Origin: CALAGB01 sp963713965 | Lineage (GTDB): Bacteria > Chloroflexota > Chloroflexia > Thermomicrobiales > Thermomicrobiaceae | Length of the DNA: 64,000 nt | Reading direction: 5' to 3' | Assembly: GCA_963713965.1 (NCBI GenBank) | Contig: OY970217.1 | Location: 1,984,001 to 2,048,000, forward strand | In this document: positions 9,993 through 17,490 of the stretch, piece by piece | Numbering within the stretch: position 1 is the stretch's first letter | Layout: each line of letters opens with the position of its first letter | Position numbers and translations under genes: made by a program | Notes under the pieces: generated by a model | Told to the model about the DNA's origin: nothing | The model's database searches: none | Seen by the model: only the letters and a program-made list of their open reading frames with translations

Positions 9993-10477
9993 TCCACGTG
10001 CCAGCGCACGTCGAACGCACCACGGAACGTGTAGTAGCTCATGTCGATGGAATAGAGGCCGGTGTGTTTGACCGGAATCTCGACGTGGTGCTGCCGATCC
10101 TGCTCGATCGACTCATAGTAGAGCGGGTCCTCGCTCAGATTCAGGTTGTTGTAGACGTTGATAAAGGCTGAGCCGCTGTCGACCGTGACGCTGTAGTCGA
10201 GCACGATCTTGTGCCCGCTTTTGACGTAGGCCGTTCCGGTCGAGACGTCGGTTCTGCCGCCCGCATAGACCTTGGTCGAGTAGTGTCCGTTACTGATCAG
10301 TTGCCAGCCGCTGTTCTTCTCGACTCCCCAGTTGCTGAAGCCGGAATCGACGCCGGTGATGGTGAGGGCGCTCATGAGGATTAAGCTGCCGACCAGTGCC
10401 AACAGTCGATAACCTCGTGGAGTCTGAGACCACAAACCTGTCTCATTCTCGTTGGAATACACGCTGTAGAGACCCAA
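9989..10477 (-). CDS. Hypothetical membrane-anchored protein
   Basis: Not recognised. The protein has one membrane segment (about residues 21-41, YRLLALVGSLILMSALTI) followed by about 120 residues that look like a beta-sandwich, with repeated Tyr/Val/Ser patterns. The start is unclear: the frame stays open to 10624, but the first 49 codons look non-coding, so TTG 10477 is given as a best guess. It converges on and overlaps the 9276 gene, which has the same build (short N-terminus, one helix, outer beta domain), so the two may work together. Confidence 0.5.
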   Translation of the reverse strand: MGLYSVYSNENETGLWSQTPRGYRLLALVGSLILMSALTITGVDSGFSNWGVEKNSGWQLISNGHYSTKVYAGGRTDVSTGTAYVKSGHKIVLDYSVTVDSGSAFINVYNNLNLSEDPLYYESIEQDRQHHVEIPVKHTGLYSIDMSYYTFRGAFDVRWHVD

Positions 10478-10675
10478 TCTGCGTAAAACAGAACTCTCTC
10501 CTCCAGCATATGCGTCGATGCGTGGCGCGGACACGCCCGTTCGTCCTGATCCGTGCAGGAAACGCTTCCCATCCCACGCGACTCCTATCCCCAGCGCGAT
10601 TGCCTCGACAGGAGCGGCCCACACGGGCAGAATGACTGAAGGCAGACGTCAAGGTGAAGAAGAGAGGGAGCTCAC

Positions 10676-11656
10676 ATGGCGGGGATGACATCACGAGAGC
10701 GGGTCGAAGCCGCGTTGGCCGGCAATGAGGTCGATCGGCCACCGGTGAGCCTCTGGCGGCACTTCCCGGAGCGAGATCAGACGGCCGAGGCGCTGGCGGA
10801 CGTGACGCTTGAATGGCAGGGGAAATTCGGCTTCGACTTCATCAAACTGATGCCACCCGGCGACTACGCCACCATCGATTGGGGCGCCGTGAGCGAATAT
10901 CAGGGGGCGGTCGGTGGGACGCGCCAGACCACCACGTTCCCGGTTGAGTCGATCGACGACTGGGCCAGGATCAAGCCGGTGCCGGTGGATCAGGGTCGCA
11001 ACCGCGAGGTGATCGAGGCGGCGAAGTTGGTCGATGAGCGGCTGAACGGCGAGATCCCGGTGCTGCAGACCATCTTCAGCCCGCTGACCATCGCCATGAA
11101 GCTCTCGGACGGCAAGGTGCTGGCGCATCTGCGTGAGGATGCGGCCGCGGTGCACGAAGTGCTGCACGCCATCACCGCCGTGACGCGCCAGCTCACCGCC
11201 GCCACGCTTGAGCGGGGCTCCTACGGCATCTTCTTCGCCACCCAGTGCGCCACTACCGACCTGATGTCGCGCCAGGAGTACACCGAGTTCGGAGCGACCT
11301 ACGACATCCAGATACTGGAAGCCGCCACCGCCTCACGCTTCACGATGGTCCACATCCACGGCAGCAACATCATGTTCGACATGCTCAAGACCTACCCGGC
11401 CCACGCGCTCAACTGGCACGACCGGCGCACGTCACCGACTCTGGCTGAAGGCGAAGCCTCCAGCGGTCGCTGCGTGATCGGCGGCATTCACGAGAAAGAT
11501 ATCGCCAGCATGACGTCGCAGCAGGCGGCGGCGCAGGGACGTGACGCGGTGGACGCGCTCAATGGCCGCCATGTCATGATCGCCCCCGGCTGCGTCATGC
11601 CGATCAACACGCCGGAGGCCAACGTTCAGGCTGTGGTGGATGCGGTGCGAGGGTAG
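10676..11656 (+). CDS. Uroporphyrinogen decarboxylase (URO-D) family protein
   Basis: This 326-residue protein has the URO-D TIM-barrel fold. It opens with MTSRERVEAALAGNEVDRPPVSLW, the usual family start, and ends with HVMIAPGCVMPINTPEANVQAVVDAVRG, the usual C-terminal segment. Many such proteins are not HemE but corrinoid or folate methyltransferases. The arginine cluster of true HemE is not evident, so a methyltransferase-like role is equally possible. A tail of a second, broken copy lies at 15654-15722. Confidence 0.82.
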   Translation: MAGMTSRERVEAALAGNEVDRPPVSLWRHFPERDQTAEALADVTLEWQGKFGFDFIKLMPPGDYATIDWGAVSEYQGAVGGTRQTTTFPVESIDDWARIKPVPVDQGRNREVIEAAKLVDERLNGEIPVLQTIFSPLTIAMKLSDGKVLAHLREDAAAVHEVLHAITAVTRQLTAATLERGSYGIFFATQCATTDLMSRQEYTEFGATYDIQILEAATASRFTMVHIHGSNIMFDMLKTYPAHALNWHDRRTSPTLAEGEASSGRCVIGGIHEKDIASMTSQQAAAQGRDAVDALNGRHVMIAPGCVMPINTPEANVQAVVDAVRG

Positions 11657-12055
11657 ACGAGAGCATCGGGCTGCGGTGAAGCAACTTGCTCGCGGCCGTG
11701 AGAAACGTCATTTCTGCCTTACGCAGTGCGGAAATCTCATGATGGTGGAACTCGTTCGGGTCGATCGCCGTTCAGAGGTGAAGAGACGGGCCCGGGGGAA
11801 CCCGTCTCACAAGGGAAGGGTAGCCTCGCCAACGGTTGGATCCCACGGGAACGAGACCGAAGGGACGTCCGCGATTCCCGGGCACGGTCGGAGCCGGTAC
11901 CAGATGCGGACGCCGTGACGCTGGAGAGATAACAACTACCATAGCGGACAGGTCGGAAGTCGTCATGAAGTTTCTTCATCAGCCGGAGATTTGAAGGAGA
12001 GCCGACCCATACGATTGTCGGCATCATGGAGCGTGAGGAGAGAGCTGAATGACGG
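11657..12055. other. Intergenic region with strong hairpin
   Basis: This 399-bp gap has no supported gene. It holds a hairpin at 11783-11808 (GAGACGGG, 10-nt loop, CCCGTCTC) without a T tract, so it is a weak terminator candidate or an RNA structure of unknown role. I could not match it to a riboswitch class. Confidence 0.4.
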
Positions 12056-12772
12056 CTAGTCCGCCGCCATTGGAAGAAAGCGATAGCCTTTACCTGGGAC
12101 GGTCGCGATGTACCGAGGTCGCTTCCAGTCGTTCTGCAACTTCGCCCGCAAATTCCGGATATGCCGGTCGACCACGTTGCTCTCGGAGATGAAATCCACC
12201 CCCCAGAGGTAATCCAAGATCTCGTCGCGCGTGATTACGCGTCCGGTATTGGCCGCCAGCAGGTAGAGCAGGCTCTGCTCGAGCGAGGTCAGGTGCAATT
12301 CGTGCCCCGCGATGCGCACCGAGCGGCTGAGGATATCGATCTCCAGTTCCCCCACCTGCAACGCGGGCGTGAATGCCGCCGGTTCACGATAGGTGCGTCG
12401 CATGATCGCCAGAACACGGGCGACAAGCTCTTCGGGAGAAAAGGGCATCACGAGGATGTCATCGACGCCCCGCTCAAACGCCGCCAGCTTCGTCTTGAGG
12501 TCGCCCCGCCGGGTGAGCGCGACGACCGGGACACGTTCGGCAGCGGGCTCGGAATACTTGAGTCGGTCCAGGATCTGTGCCGCAGCGAGATCCATGTCGA
12601 TGATCAATAGGTGAGGATGCCATTCCCGGAGCGCGGTCAAAACGTCGTCCGGCACATGGGTGACCTGGACGCGGAAGACGCCATGGTTGAGGGCCATCTT
12701 GATGACTTCGGCGAGGATGGGCTGATCGACCACAAGCAGCACACGGGCCGGACTACGCAACGTGCTGGACAT
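12056..12772 (-). CDS. OmpR-type response regulator with atypical receiver
   Basis: This 238-residue protein has a receiver domain (about residues 10-120) and a winged-helix DNA-binding domain (about 140-235, ending RYIATVPGKGYRFLP). The phospho-acceptor Asp is present at about residue 59 (LLIIDMD). The first acidic pair is reduced to one Asp (VVDQP), and the conserved Lys before the Pro is Met (LVMPFSP). Such receivers often work without standard phosphorylation. No histidine kinase gene is next to it, so it is an orphan. Its target is unknown. Confidence 0.88.
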   Translation of the reverse strand: MSSTLRSPARVLLVVDQPILAEVIKMALNHGVFRVQVTHVPDDVLTALREWHPHLLIIDMDLAAAQILDRLKYSEPAAERVPVVALTRRGDLKTKLAAFERGVDDILVMPFSPEELVARVLAIMRRTYREPAAFTPALQVGELEIDILSRSVRIAGHELHLTSLEQSLLYLLAANTGRVITRDEILDYLWGVDFISESNVVDRHIRNLRAKLQNDWKRPRYIATVPGKGYRFLPMAAD

Positions 12773-13045
12773 CGATGCTCTCTTTGCGCTTGTGCTCCAC
12801 TCCAGTCAGATACATCACCGGCAGGCTAGGTCACGAGTCATGACGCTGGCGAACCTGAGGCCAGTTCTGCGAACAGATCGGCCCGGGGTGCTCCACTGAG
12901 GTGAGCGATGTTCATGTTATCAACGATAGAGTCTACTACGCATGCTCCTGGTCACTCAAACAGGTTGACGCCTTCGCGAGTGCTCGAGCACCGGAGGCGT
13001 CATGGCACGACTAGATGTCGCAGAATGACGTTAGCCACGACATCC

Positions 13046-13540
13046 TCAGCCTGGCACCTCCGCGCGATGTTCCAATCGCTCAAGCACCTGAAGAATCAGG
13101 TCATCTTGGTATTCAAGGTGTAACAAAATGCCCTTGATCTCCTCCTCGGCTTTGAGGTTGATCTGGTAATCGTGATCGGCCGCCAGGCGATCTTTCTGCG
13201 ATTGCCGATTCTGGCTCATCATAATGATCGGCGCGGCATAGGCCGCCTGAAAACTCATCACGAGGTTCAGCAAGATGAATGGGTAGGCATCCCAATGGCT
13301 GATCCAGGCGACCACGTTGAGGAAGATCCACAACGCGAGTAGACCGGATTGGATGAGGATGAAGCGCCAGCTGCCCATGCTGTTCGCGACGGCATCAGCA
13401 GTCCGTTGCCCAACGGTCAGACGCTTTTCCATCTCCACATTGATGTTGCGAATAGGGAGTGGTTTGGGGACGACGCGCGGGCGCAGCCGTGCGAGCTCCG
13501 AGAGTTGCTTACGTAACAGATGCTGTTCACCATGACTCAT
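13046..13540 (-). CDS. DUF1003 family membrane protein
   Basis: This 164-residue protein matches DUF1003: an N-terminal cytosolic part, two membrane helices in the middle (FILIQSGLLALWIFLNVVAW and FILLNLVMSFQAAYAAPIIM), then a helical tail starting MMSQNRQSQKDRLAADHDYQ, a typical family segment. The function is unknown; members are common in stress and membrane contexts. GGAGGTGAC upstream supports ATG 13540. Confidence 0.85.
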   Translation of the reverse strand: MSHGEQHLLRKQLSELARLRPRVVPKPLPIRNINVEMEKRLTVGQRTADAVANSMGSWRFILIQSGLLALWIFLNVVAWISHWDAYPFILLNLVMSFQAAYAAPIIMMSQNRQSQKDRLAADHDYQINLKAEEEIKGILLHLEYQDDLILQVLERLEHRAEVPG

Positions 13541-13950
13541 GAGTCACCTCCGGTAAAGCGGATCGGCCAGTTGACGGGGGTAGGGAAGCTTCTCGCTGTT
13601 TGTCCGTCTCAGCTTGTGCCATTCGCCTGCGGGCGCTCGTGACGCGTTACGCGCAACAGCATGAATGGCAGGTTCACGTACCACAGGGACCTCAGCCGGA
13701 TCGGCTCAAGGGTGACTCGATCTCCGATCAGGGTTGGTAAGAATTGCGTTTGAAGAGTAATTGCGTCTAGATCATCATTGAAAAACTCACATATTGTTAG
13801 ACTTGCAAGTTCACTCACGAGGGTGTACCATTGAAAAGTACGAACATATACGCCAGCCGGGTTGTCTCGTCGCCCCTGGCCCGGGGATAGCACTCTGATT
13901 TGAGCATGTCGCTCCTCTCGCTACCCTGCTACCCGTACCGGAGGTACATT
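13541..13950. other. Intergenic region
   Basis: This gap holds the start signals of the DUF1003 gene (minus) and of the gene at 13951 (plus, CGGAGG). A 94-codon open frame on the minus strand was judged doubtful. AT content is higher than in neighbouring genes, fitting a promoter region between divergent genes. Confidence 0.4.
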
Positions 13951-14247
13951 ATGACAACCTTTGCACGCATCGTCACTGGCCAACTCAAGACGACGACCAT
14001 CGATGAGGGCGTCCGCGTCTTCAACGAGAAGGTAACCCCGAACCTCAAGAACCAGCCAGGTTTCAAGAGTTCGGAACTCCTCGTCAACCACAAGACCGGG
14101 AAAATGGCATCGGTCAGCCACTTTGCGACGGAAACCGACGCCCAGGCCGGCGGTCAAGCGGGCCTCAAGGAGCGCGTCGCGATGATCGAGCCCTATCTGG
14201 ATGGGCCGGCCCATCTCGAGATTTACGAAGTTGACGCACGCTCATAG
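13951..14247 (+). CDS. Small ABM-like (dimeric alpha-beta barrel) protein
   Basis: This 98-residue protein looks like the antibiotic-biosynthesis-monooxygenase type of dimeric ferredoxin-like fold: MTTFARIVTGQLK, then FNEKVTPNLKNQPGFKSSEL, then HFATETDAQA and a final strand HLEIYEV. The enzymatic role is unknown, and many such proteins are uncharacterised. CGGAGG precedes ATG 13951; the frame is open upstream but that part is unlikely to be translated. A terminator-like hairpin follows at 14266. Confidence 0.7.
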   Translation: MTTFARIVTGQLKTTTIDEGVRVFNEKVTPNLKNQPGFKSSELLVNHKTGKMASVSHFATETDAQAGGQAGLKERVAMIEPYLDGPAHLEIYEVDARS

Positions 14248-14265
14248 AGCGTAGATCCGATTCTC

Positions 14266-14288
14266 GGGCGGGTTCGATCAACCCGCCC
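14266..14288 (+). terminator. Terminator-like hairpin
   Basis: A perfect 9-bp stem (GGGCGGGTT with AACCCGCCC) and 5-nt loop start 18 bp after the stop of the ABM-like gene. Only a short AATTA follows, so strength is uncertain. Confidence 0.6.
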
Positions 14289-14704
14289 AATTACGTCAGG
14301 CACTACGTCATGCCCCGCCGCGAGTATCAGAAGTCGTCGGAATCCGCGTTACCAAGCGTCGGCTGTATGTGACCTCTGCCTATATCCATTCAGCCGGAGT
14401 TCACGTGCCAGTCCAGTGTCCACGATTTCCAGCTCGACGATCTGAGCGCCCCATGACGACAACGCTCCTACGGCCAAATGTTCAATCCGTGGCACATTGC
14501 AAACATGGCGAGACTTCGGCGATTTGGGTGGGGCGGGCCTCCGTGGAATAAGCCCCAGCCGAACGCTTGCTCGACAAGGGCCGCGCGGTTCGTCAGGTCC
14601 GACTTGATTGCTGGTCCGGCGCCATCCGATCGACGCGATGCGTGGGAGTCTCTCGCACCAACGACGTGAATGCTCAACACTAAGTCCATGAAACGGAGTT
14701 TCCA
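14289..14704. other. Intergenic region
   Basis: About 416 bp with no supported gene. The small open frames on both strands lack ribosome sites and family features. The promoter for the PRC-barrel genes is expected here but no clear -35/-10 pair stands out. Confidence 0.4.
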
Positions 14705-15019
14705 ATGATGATTACGACACACAATTCAAAAACGCGCAGTCTCATCCCGTGTACGCCGGAAGAGACCACCGATCGCAACGATCGCCTGCAGCCAGAGATG
14801 TGGGTTCTCGGAGACCACGACAAATCACTTGGCACCCTTGATGAGCTTCAGCGTGATCCGGCGACTGGTCACGTGAGCGGATTCATCGTTCGGCGCGAAA
14901 TCGTGAGCCAGCGACGGCTGATTCCCGTGAGTTTGGTGACGGCAGTCACCTCACGTTCGGTGCAGATTCAGATGAGCAGAGCGGACTTCAAGATGCTACC
15001 GCAGTTGAGCGCCCGCTAA
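14705..15019 (+). CDS. Small PRC-barrel-like protein
   Basis: This 104-residue protein resembles a single PRC-barrel or DUF2171-like domain: MWVLGDHDKSLGTLDELQRD, then GHVSGFIVRRE, then RLIPVSLVTAVTSRSVQIQM. Such domains act in RNA processing, photosynthetic reaction centres or stress adaptation. The gene sits just before another PRC-barrel gene at 15065, probably in one operon. The first two codons are both ATG; CGGAGTTTCCA lies upstream. Confidence 0.6.
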   Translation: MMITTHNSKTRSLIPCTPEETTDRNDRLQPEMWVLGDHDKSLGTLDELQRDPATGHVSGFIVRREIVSQRRLIPVSLVTAVTSRSVQIQMSRADFKMLPQLSAR

Positions 15020-15064
15020 TCTGTGTCTGACCCGACGACCAACCTTGAAAAGAAGGAACGTACA

Positions 15065-15619
15065 ATGAACGCGAGCGACATCAAGGATATGACCATTGTC
15101 TCGCTGCAGGAGGGCACGAAATTGGGTCGCGTCGACCAACCGCTTTTCGACCTTGCGGCTCGGCAGCTTGGGGCACTGCAGGTGAAGGGTGAGGGTGGCA
15201 CGTTTATCCTCCCGTTTGCTCAGATCCAACACATCGGAACAGATGCCATTACGGTCGCGAGTAGCCAGGTGACCCAGACCCCAAGCAGCGGCGGAGTCAC
15301 TGATGCTCTTCTCGATCTACAGGCGCTGAAGAGGCTGAAGATCGTCGATCAGACCGGGACCTTCCTGGGCACGATCAGCGACGTCGACGTCGATCCCATC
15401 AGCGGGGAGGTCACCAAACTGATAGCTCACAGGGGTGGTGTACTCGGCATGGGCGGAACGAACACGCCAATCGCGTCAACCTCGATCGTCATGGTTGGGG
15501 AAGAGTTGCTGACCGTGACGATGGTCTCCGATTCGCCACAAGAACAGTTTGGTGGAGGAGACGCGGCAGTGGCAGCGTTACGACCAATACATCAGCGACT
15601 TCCAGTGGAGATTGAATAG
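15065..15619 (+). CDS. PRC-barrel domain protein (two domains)
   Basis: This 184-residue protein has two PRC-barrel-like repeats: an N-terminal one (MTIVSLQEGTKLGRVDQPLF to IGTDAITV) and a C-terminal one (KIVDQTGTFLGTISDVDVDP to ELLTVTMV). The second is the clearer, with the typical GxVxDxxxDP-type strand. The role is unknown. GAAGGAA upstream supports ATG 15065. It is probably co-transcribed with the smaller PRC-type gene before it. Confidence 0.72.
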   Translation: MNASDIKDMTIVSLQEGTKLGRVDQPLFDLAARQLGALQVKGEGGTFILPFAQIQHIGTDAITVASSQVTQTPSSGGVTDALLDLQALKRLKIVDQTGTFLGTISDVDVDPISGEVTKLIAHRGGVLGMGGTNTPIASTSIVMVGEELLTVTMVSDSPQEQFGGGDAAVAALRPIHQRLPVEIE

Positions 15620-15639
15620 TCTTTGCGCCCAAGATTCGA

Positions 15640-15659
15640 ACAGCCGCAATATCGGCTGT
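15640..15659 (+). terminator. Small hairpin after PRC-barrel gene
   Basis: A 7-bp stem (ACAGCCG with CGGCTGT) and 6-nt loop lie 20 bp after the stop codon. The T-rich tail is poor. It runs into the UroD-like remnant. Confidence 0.4.
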
Positions 15660-15722
15660 GTCGTTCTGATCAACACGCCGGAGGCCAACGTTCAGGCGGT
15701 GGTGGGGGCGATGCGAGGGTAG
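15654..15722 (+). pseudogene. 3' remnant of a second URO-D family gene
   Basis: The frame ending TAG at 15722 reads GCVVLINTPEANVQAVVGAMRG, which matches the last residues of the intact URO-D protein at 10676 (GCVMPINTPEANVQAVVDAVRG). At DNA level 15668-15722 matches 11602-11656 in 51 of 55 positions, all without gaps. Nothing upstream continues the gene. It is a leftover tail of a deleted or rearranged paralogue, or one end of a duplication spanning about 4 kb. Confidence 0.8.
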
Positions 15723-15763
15723 TGGCGAGTTCGAGAGCCCTTGCTGTCTGAATCGAGATCGTG

Positions 15764-16510
15764 ATGGCTGACCTCGCCGATTCGGGCGTCAACGACATTG
15801 GTCAACGCCAGGCGTTCCTGGGGACCGTTCCGCTCTTCCGCCAGCTGTCGACGGATACGCTGAACGCAATCGCAGGTCGGATGCGCGTGCTTCAAGTTGA
15901 GGACGGCGACTTCGTCTTCCTGGCCGGTACGCGGGCCGACGCGGTCAACTTGCTCGCCGATGGACGGATCAAAGTCATCCGGGAAACCGAGGCGGGCCAG
16001 GAGGTCATTCTTCGCATGATCCAGCCGGGGGATCTGTTCGGCGGCGCAGGCGGCTGGGGTGAGGAGCGCTATCCGGCCAGCGCCGTGGCACTCGGGCGGG
16101 CGGTCGTGCTTCGCCTGCCGGCTCGGGCATTCGCCACACTTGTCGATGACCATCCGGATTTCGCCATGGCCGTCATCCATCAACTCGCCGAACGCTTGCG
16201 GCTCGCCGAGCGCCGCATCGAAGAGCTTCAGACCCAGCGCGTGGAGCGACGCCTCGCCCACACGCTGCTGCGCCTGGCGGACAAGGTTGGAGTCAAGACC
16301 GACCAAGGGATCAGGATCGACCTGCCGCTCTCGCGACAGGACCTGGCGGACCTAACCGGCACGACGTTGAGTACCGCCAGCCGTACCCTCAGTACCTGGG
16401 ATCAACGTGGGCTGATCTCCTCCGGACGCGAACGTGTCACGATTCTCCAACCGCATCAGCTCGTGGCAATCGCCGAGGACCTCCCCGAAAATCCAACAGC
16501 AGACACATAG
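15764..16510 (+). CDS. Crp/Fnr-family transcriptional regulator
   Basis: This 248-residue regulator has a cyclic-nucleotide-binding-type beta-barrel (about residues 15-130, GDFVFLAGTRADAVNLLADG, then IQPGDLFGGAG), a dimer helix, and a C-terminal winged helix (LSRQDLADLTGTTLSTASRT). It has no cysteine at all, so it cannot hold an Fnr-type Fe-S cluster; it is more like the DNR/NnrR types that sense nitric oxide or redox state in other ways. It lies just before a perfect palindrome (16530-16545) and an operon of redox and hemerythrin genes, which it probably controls. GTG 15761 and ATG 15764 are both possible starts. Confidence 0.88.
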   Translation: MADLADSGVNDIGQRQAFLGTVPLFRQLSTDTLNAIAGRMRVLQVEDGDFVFLAGTRADAVNLLADGRIKVIRETEAGQEVILRMIQPGDLFGGAGGWGEERYPASAVALGRAVVLRLPARAFATLVDDHPDFAMAVIHQLAERLRLAERRIEELQTQRVERRLAHTLLRLADKVGVKTDQGIRIDLPLSRQDLADLTGTTLSTASRTLSTWDQRGLISSGRERVTILQPHQLVAIAEDLPENPTADT

Positions 16511-16529
16511 CCACTTCTCCCTCCTCCTG

Positions 16530-16545
16530 TTTGCGCTAGCGCAAA
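16530..16545. promoter_or_regulatory. Crp/Fnr-type operator palindrome
   Basis: TTTGCGCTAGCGCAAA is a perfect 16-bp palindrome. The core TTGCG-N4-CGCAA resembles the TTGAT-N4-ATCAA layout of Fnr/DNR sites. It lies 20 bp after the Crp/Fnr gene and about 75 bp before the first gene of the redox operon, a sensible place for the regulator to act. Confidence 0.65.
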
Positions 16546-16620
16546 GACGGCAGCTGCACCCCATGCCATCCTCCTGATAGCGCCGCACGGTGCGGTGGCC
16601 AGTTTCAGGAGAGGACGAAG

Positions 16621-16860
16621 GTGCCCGCCCAACATCCCAGCATCACTGCCGACACCAACGTTGACCTGCTGATCGATCGCTTTCCCGGCGTTGTTCCGGT
16701 CTTCGTCAAACGCCGCATGCACTGCGTCGGCTGCCCGATGGCGCGGTTCGAGACGCTTGCCGACGTCTGCAGCATCTACGGACTGCCGATCGGCCCGTTG
16801 CTGGCCGAACTGCGTGCATCCGCGATGACCGGAATGGACCGCTCAAAGGAGCCGCTATGA
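16621..16860 (+). CDS. DUF1858 redox-disulfide domain protein
   Basis: This 79-residue protein matches DUF1858, the domain associated with hybrid-cluster proteins and nitrogen-oxide metabolism. The pattern DTNVDLLIDRFPGVVPVFVKRRMHCVGCPMARFETLADVC includes the family's CxxC pair (HCVGC). It may act as a small redox switch or carrier. The start is GTG with AGGACGAAG upstream. Its stop overlaps the ATG of the ferredoxin gene, so the two are translationally coupled. First gene of the operon behind the palindrome. Confidence 0.85.
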   Translation: MPAQHPSITADTNVDLLIDRFPGVVPVFVKRRMHCVGCPMARFETLADVCSIYGLPIGPLLAELRASAMTGMDRSKEPL

Positions 16861-17105
16861 CCTACGTGATTGCCCAGCCGTGCATCGGCGTGAAAGACGG
16901 ATCCTGTGTCGAAGTCTGCCCAGTCGACTGCATCCATACGGACGACGACGCAGAAATGTATTACATCGATCCAGACGAATGCATCGATTGCGGCGTCTGC
17001 GCCGAGGTCTGTCCGGTGGAGGCGATCTTCTTCGAAGACGACCTGCCCGAGCAGTGGGCCAATTTCCTCGGACTCAATCGCCAGTACTTCAACCGCAAAC
17101 CGTGA
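16857..17105 (+). CDS. fdxA: 7Fe ferredoxin
   Basis: This 82-residue electron carrier has the bacterial seven-iron layout. The first half (CIGVKDGSCVEVCPVDCI) lacks the CxxC of a full cluster, as in actinobacterial [3Fe-4S]/[4Fe-4S] ferredoxins. The second half (CIDCGVCAEVCPVEAI) carries a complete [4Fe-4S] set. The gene overlaps the DUF1858 gene by 4 nt (ATGA). It probably feeds electrons to the redox proteins of the same operon. Confidence 0.92.
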   Translation: MTYVIAQPCIGVKDGSCVEVCPVDCIHTDDDAEMYYIDPDECIDCGVCAEVCPVEAIFFEDDLPEQWANFLGLNRQYFNRKP

Positions 17106-17162
17106 TGACTTGGAATCTCTTGGCTCGCCGCGCGGCATGCGAGACGGAATGAGAAGCGCGTG

Positions 17163-17480
17163 ATGACATCGCTGCTGCTCTCAAAGGATATCGTCTGGTC
17201 CGCACTCTCCGAGGTCTACGATCCGGAGCTCGGAATCAACGTCGTCGACCTGGGTCTCATCTACGGCGTGGACATCAATGATGGAGACGTGCGCGTGACG
17301 ATGACGCTCACCACTCCCGGCTGCCCGCTGCATGACAGCCTGACCGAGGCGGTCAGCGAGGCCGTGCGCATGTTCGTGCCGACGGTCGAGCGGGTCGAAG
17401 TGAATCTGGTGTGGGAACCACGCTGGATACCGGAAATGATCACCGAAGCCGGGCGTCGCGAGCTTGGCTGGTTCGACTAG
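17163..17480 (+). CDS. MIP18 family (DUF59) metal-sulfur cluster protein
   Basis: This 105-residue protein belongs to the DUF59/MIP18 family (SufT, PaaD relatives), which help assemble or insert Fe-S clusters. Family signatures are EVYDPELGINVVDLGLIYGV and TTPGCPLHDSL, including the conserved Cys. ATG 17163 or GTG 17160 may start it. It lies between the ferredoxin and the DUF1858/DUF2249 gene, so it may help mature Fe-S proteins of this operon. Confidence 0.9.
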   Translation: MTSLLLSKDIVWSALSEVYDPELGINVVDLGLIYGVDINDGDVRVTMTLTTPGCPLHDSLTEAVSEAVRMFVPTVERVEVNLVWEPRWIPEMITEAGRRELGWFD

Positions 17481-17490
17481 GAGTGCCGCA

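Noticed and set aside
11783..11808. Riboswitch or T-box after the URO-D gene
   Set aside because: A strong hairpin is present but the conserved T-box or riboswitch cores were not found, and no gene follows on that strand nearby.
13609..13893. A 94-codon minus-strand frame
   Set aside because: No ribosome site, odd composition, not like any family I know; left as intergenic.
11602..15722. The 55-bp direct repeat as attachment sites of an integrated element
   Set aside because: No integrase or tRNA is present, and similarity extends at protein level with drift, which fits an old gene remnant better. Not fully excluded.
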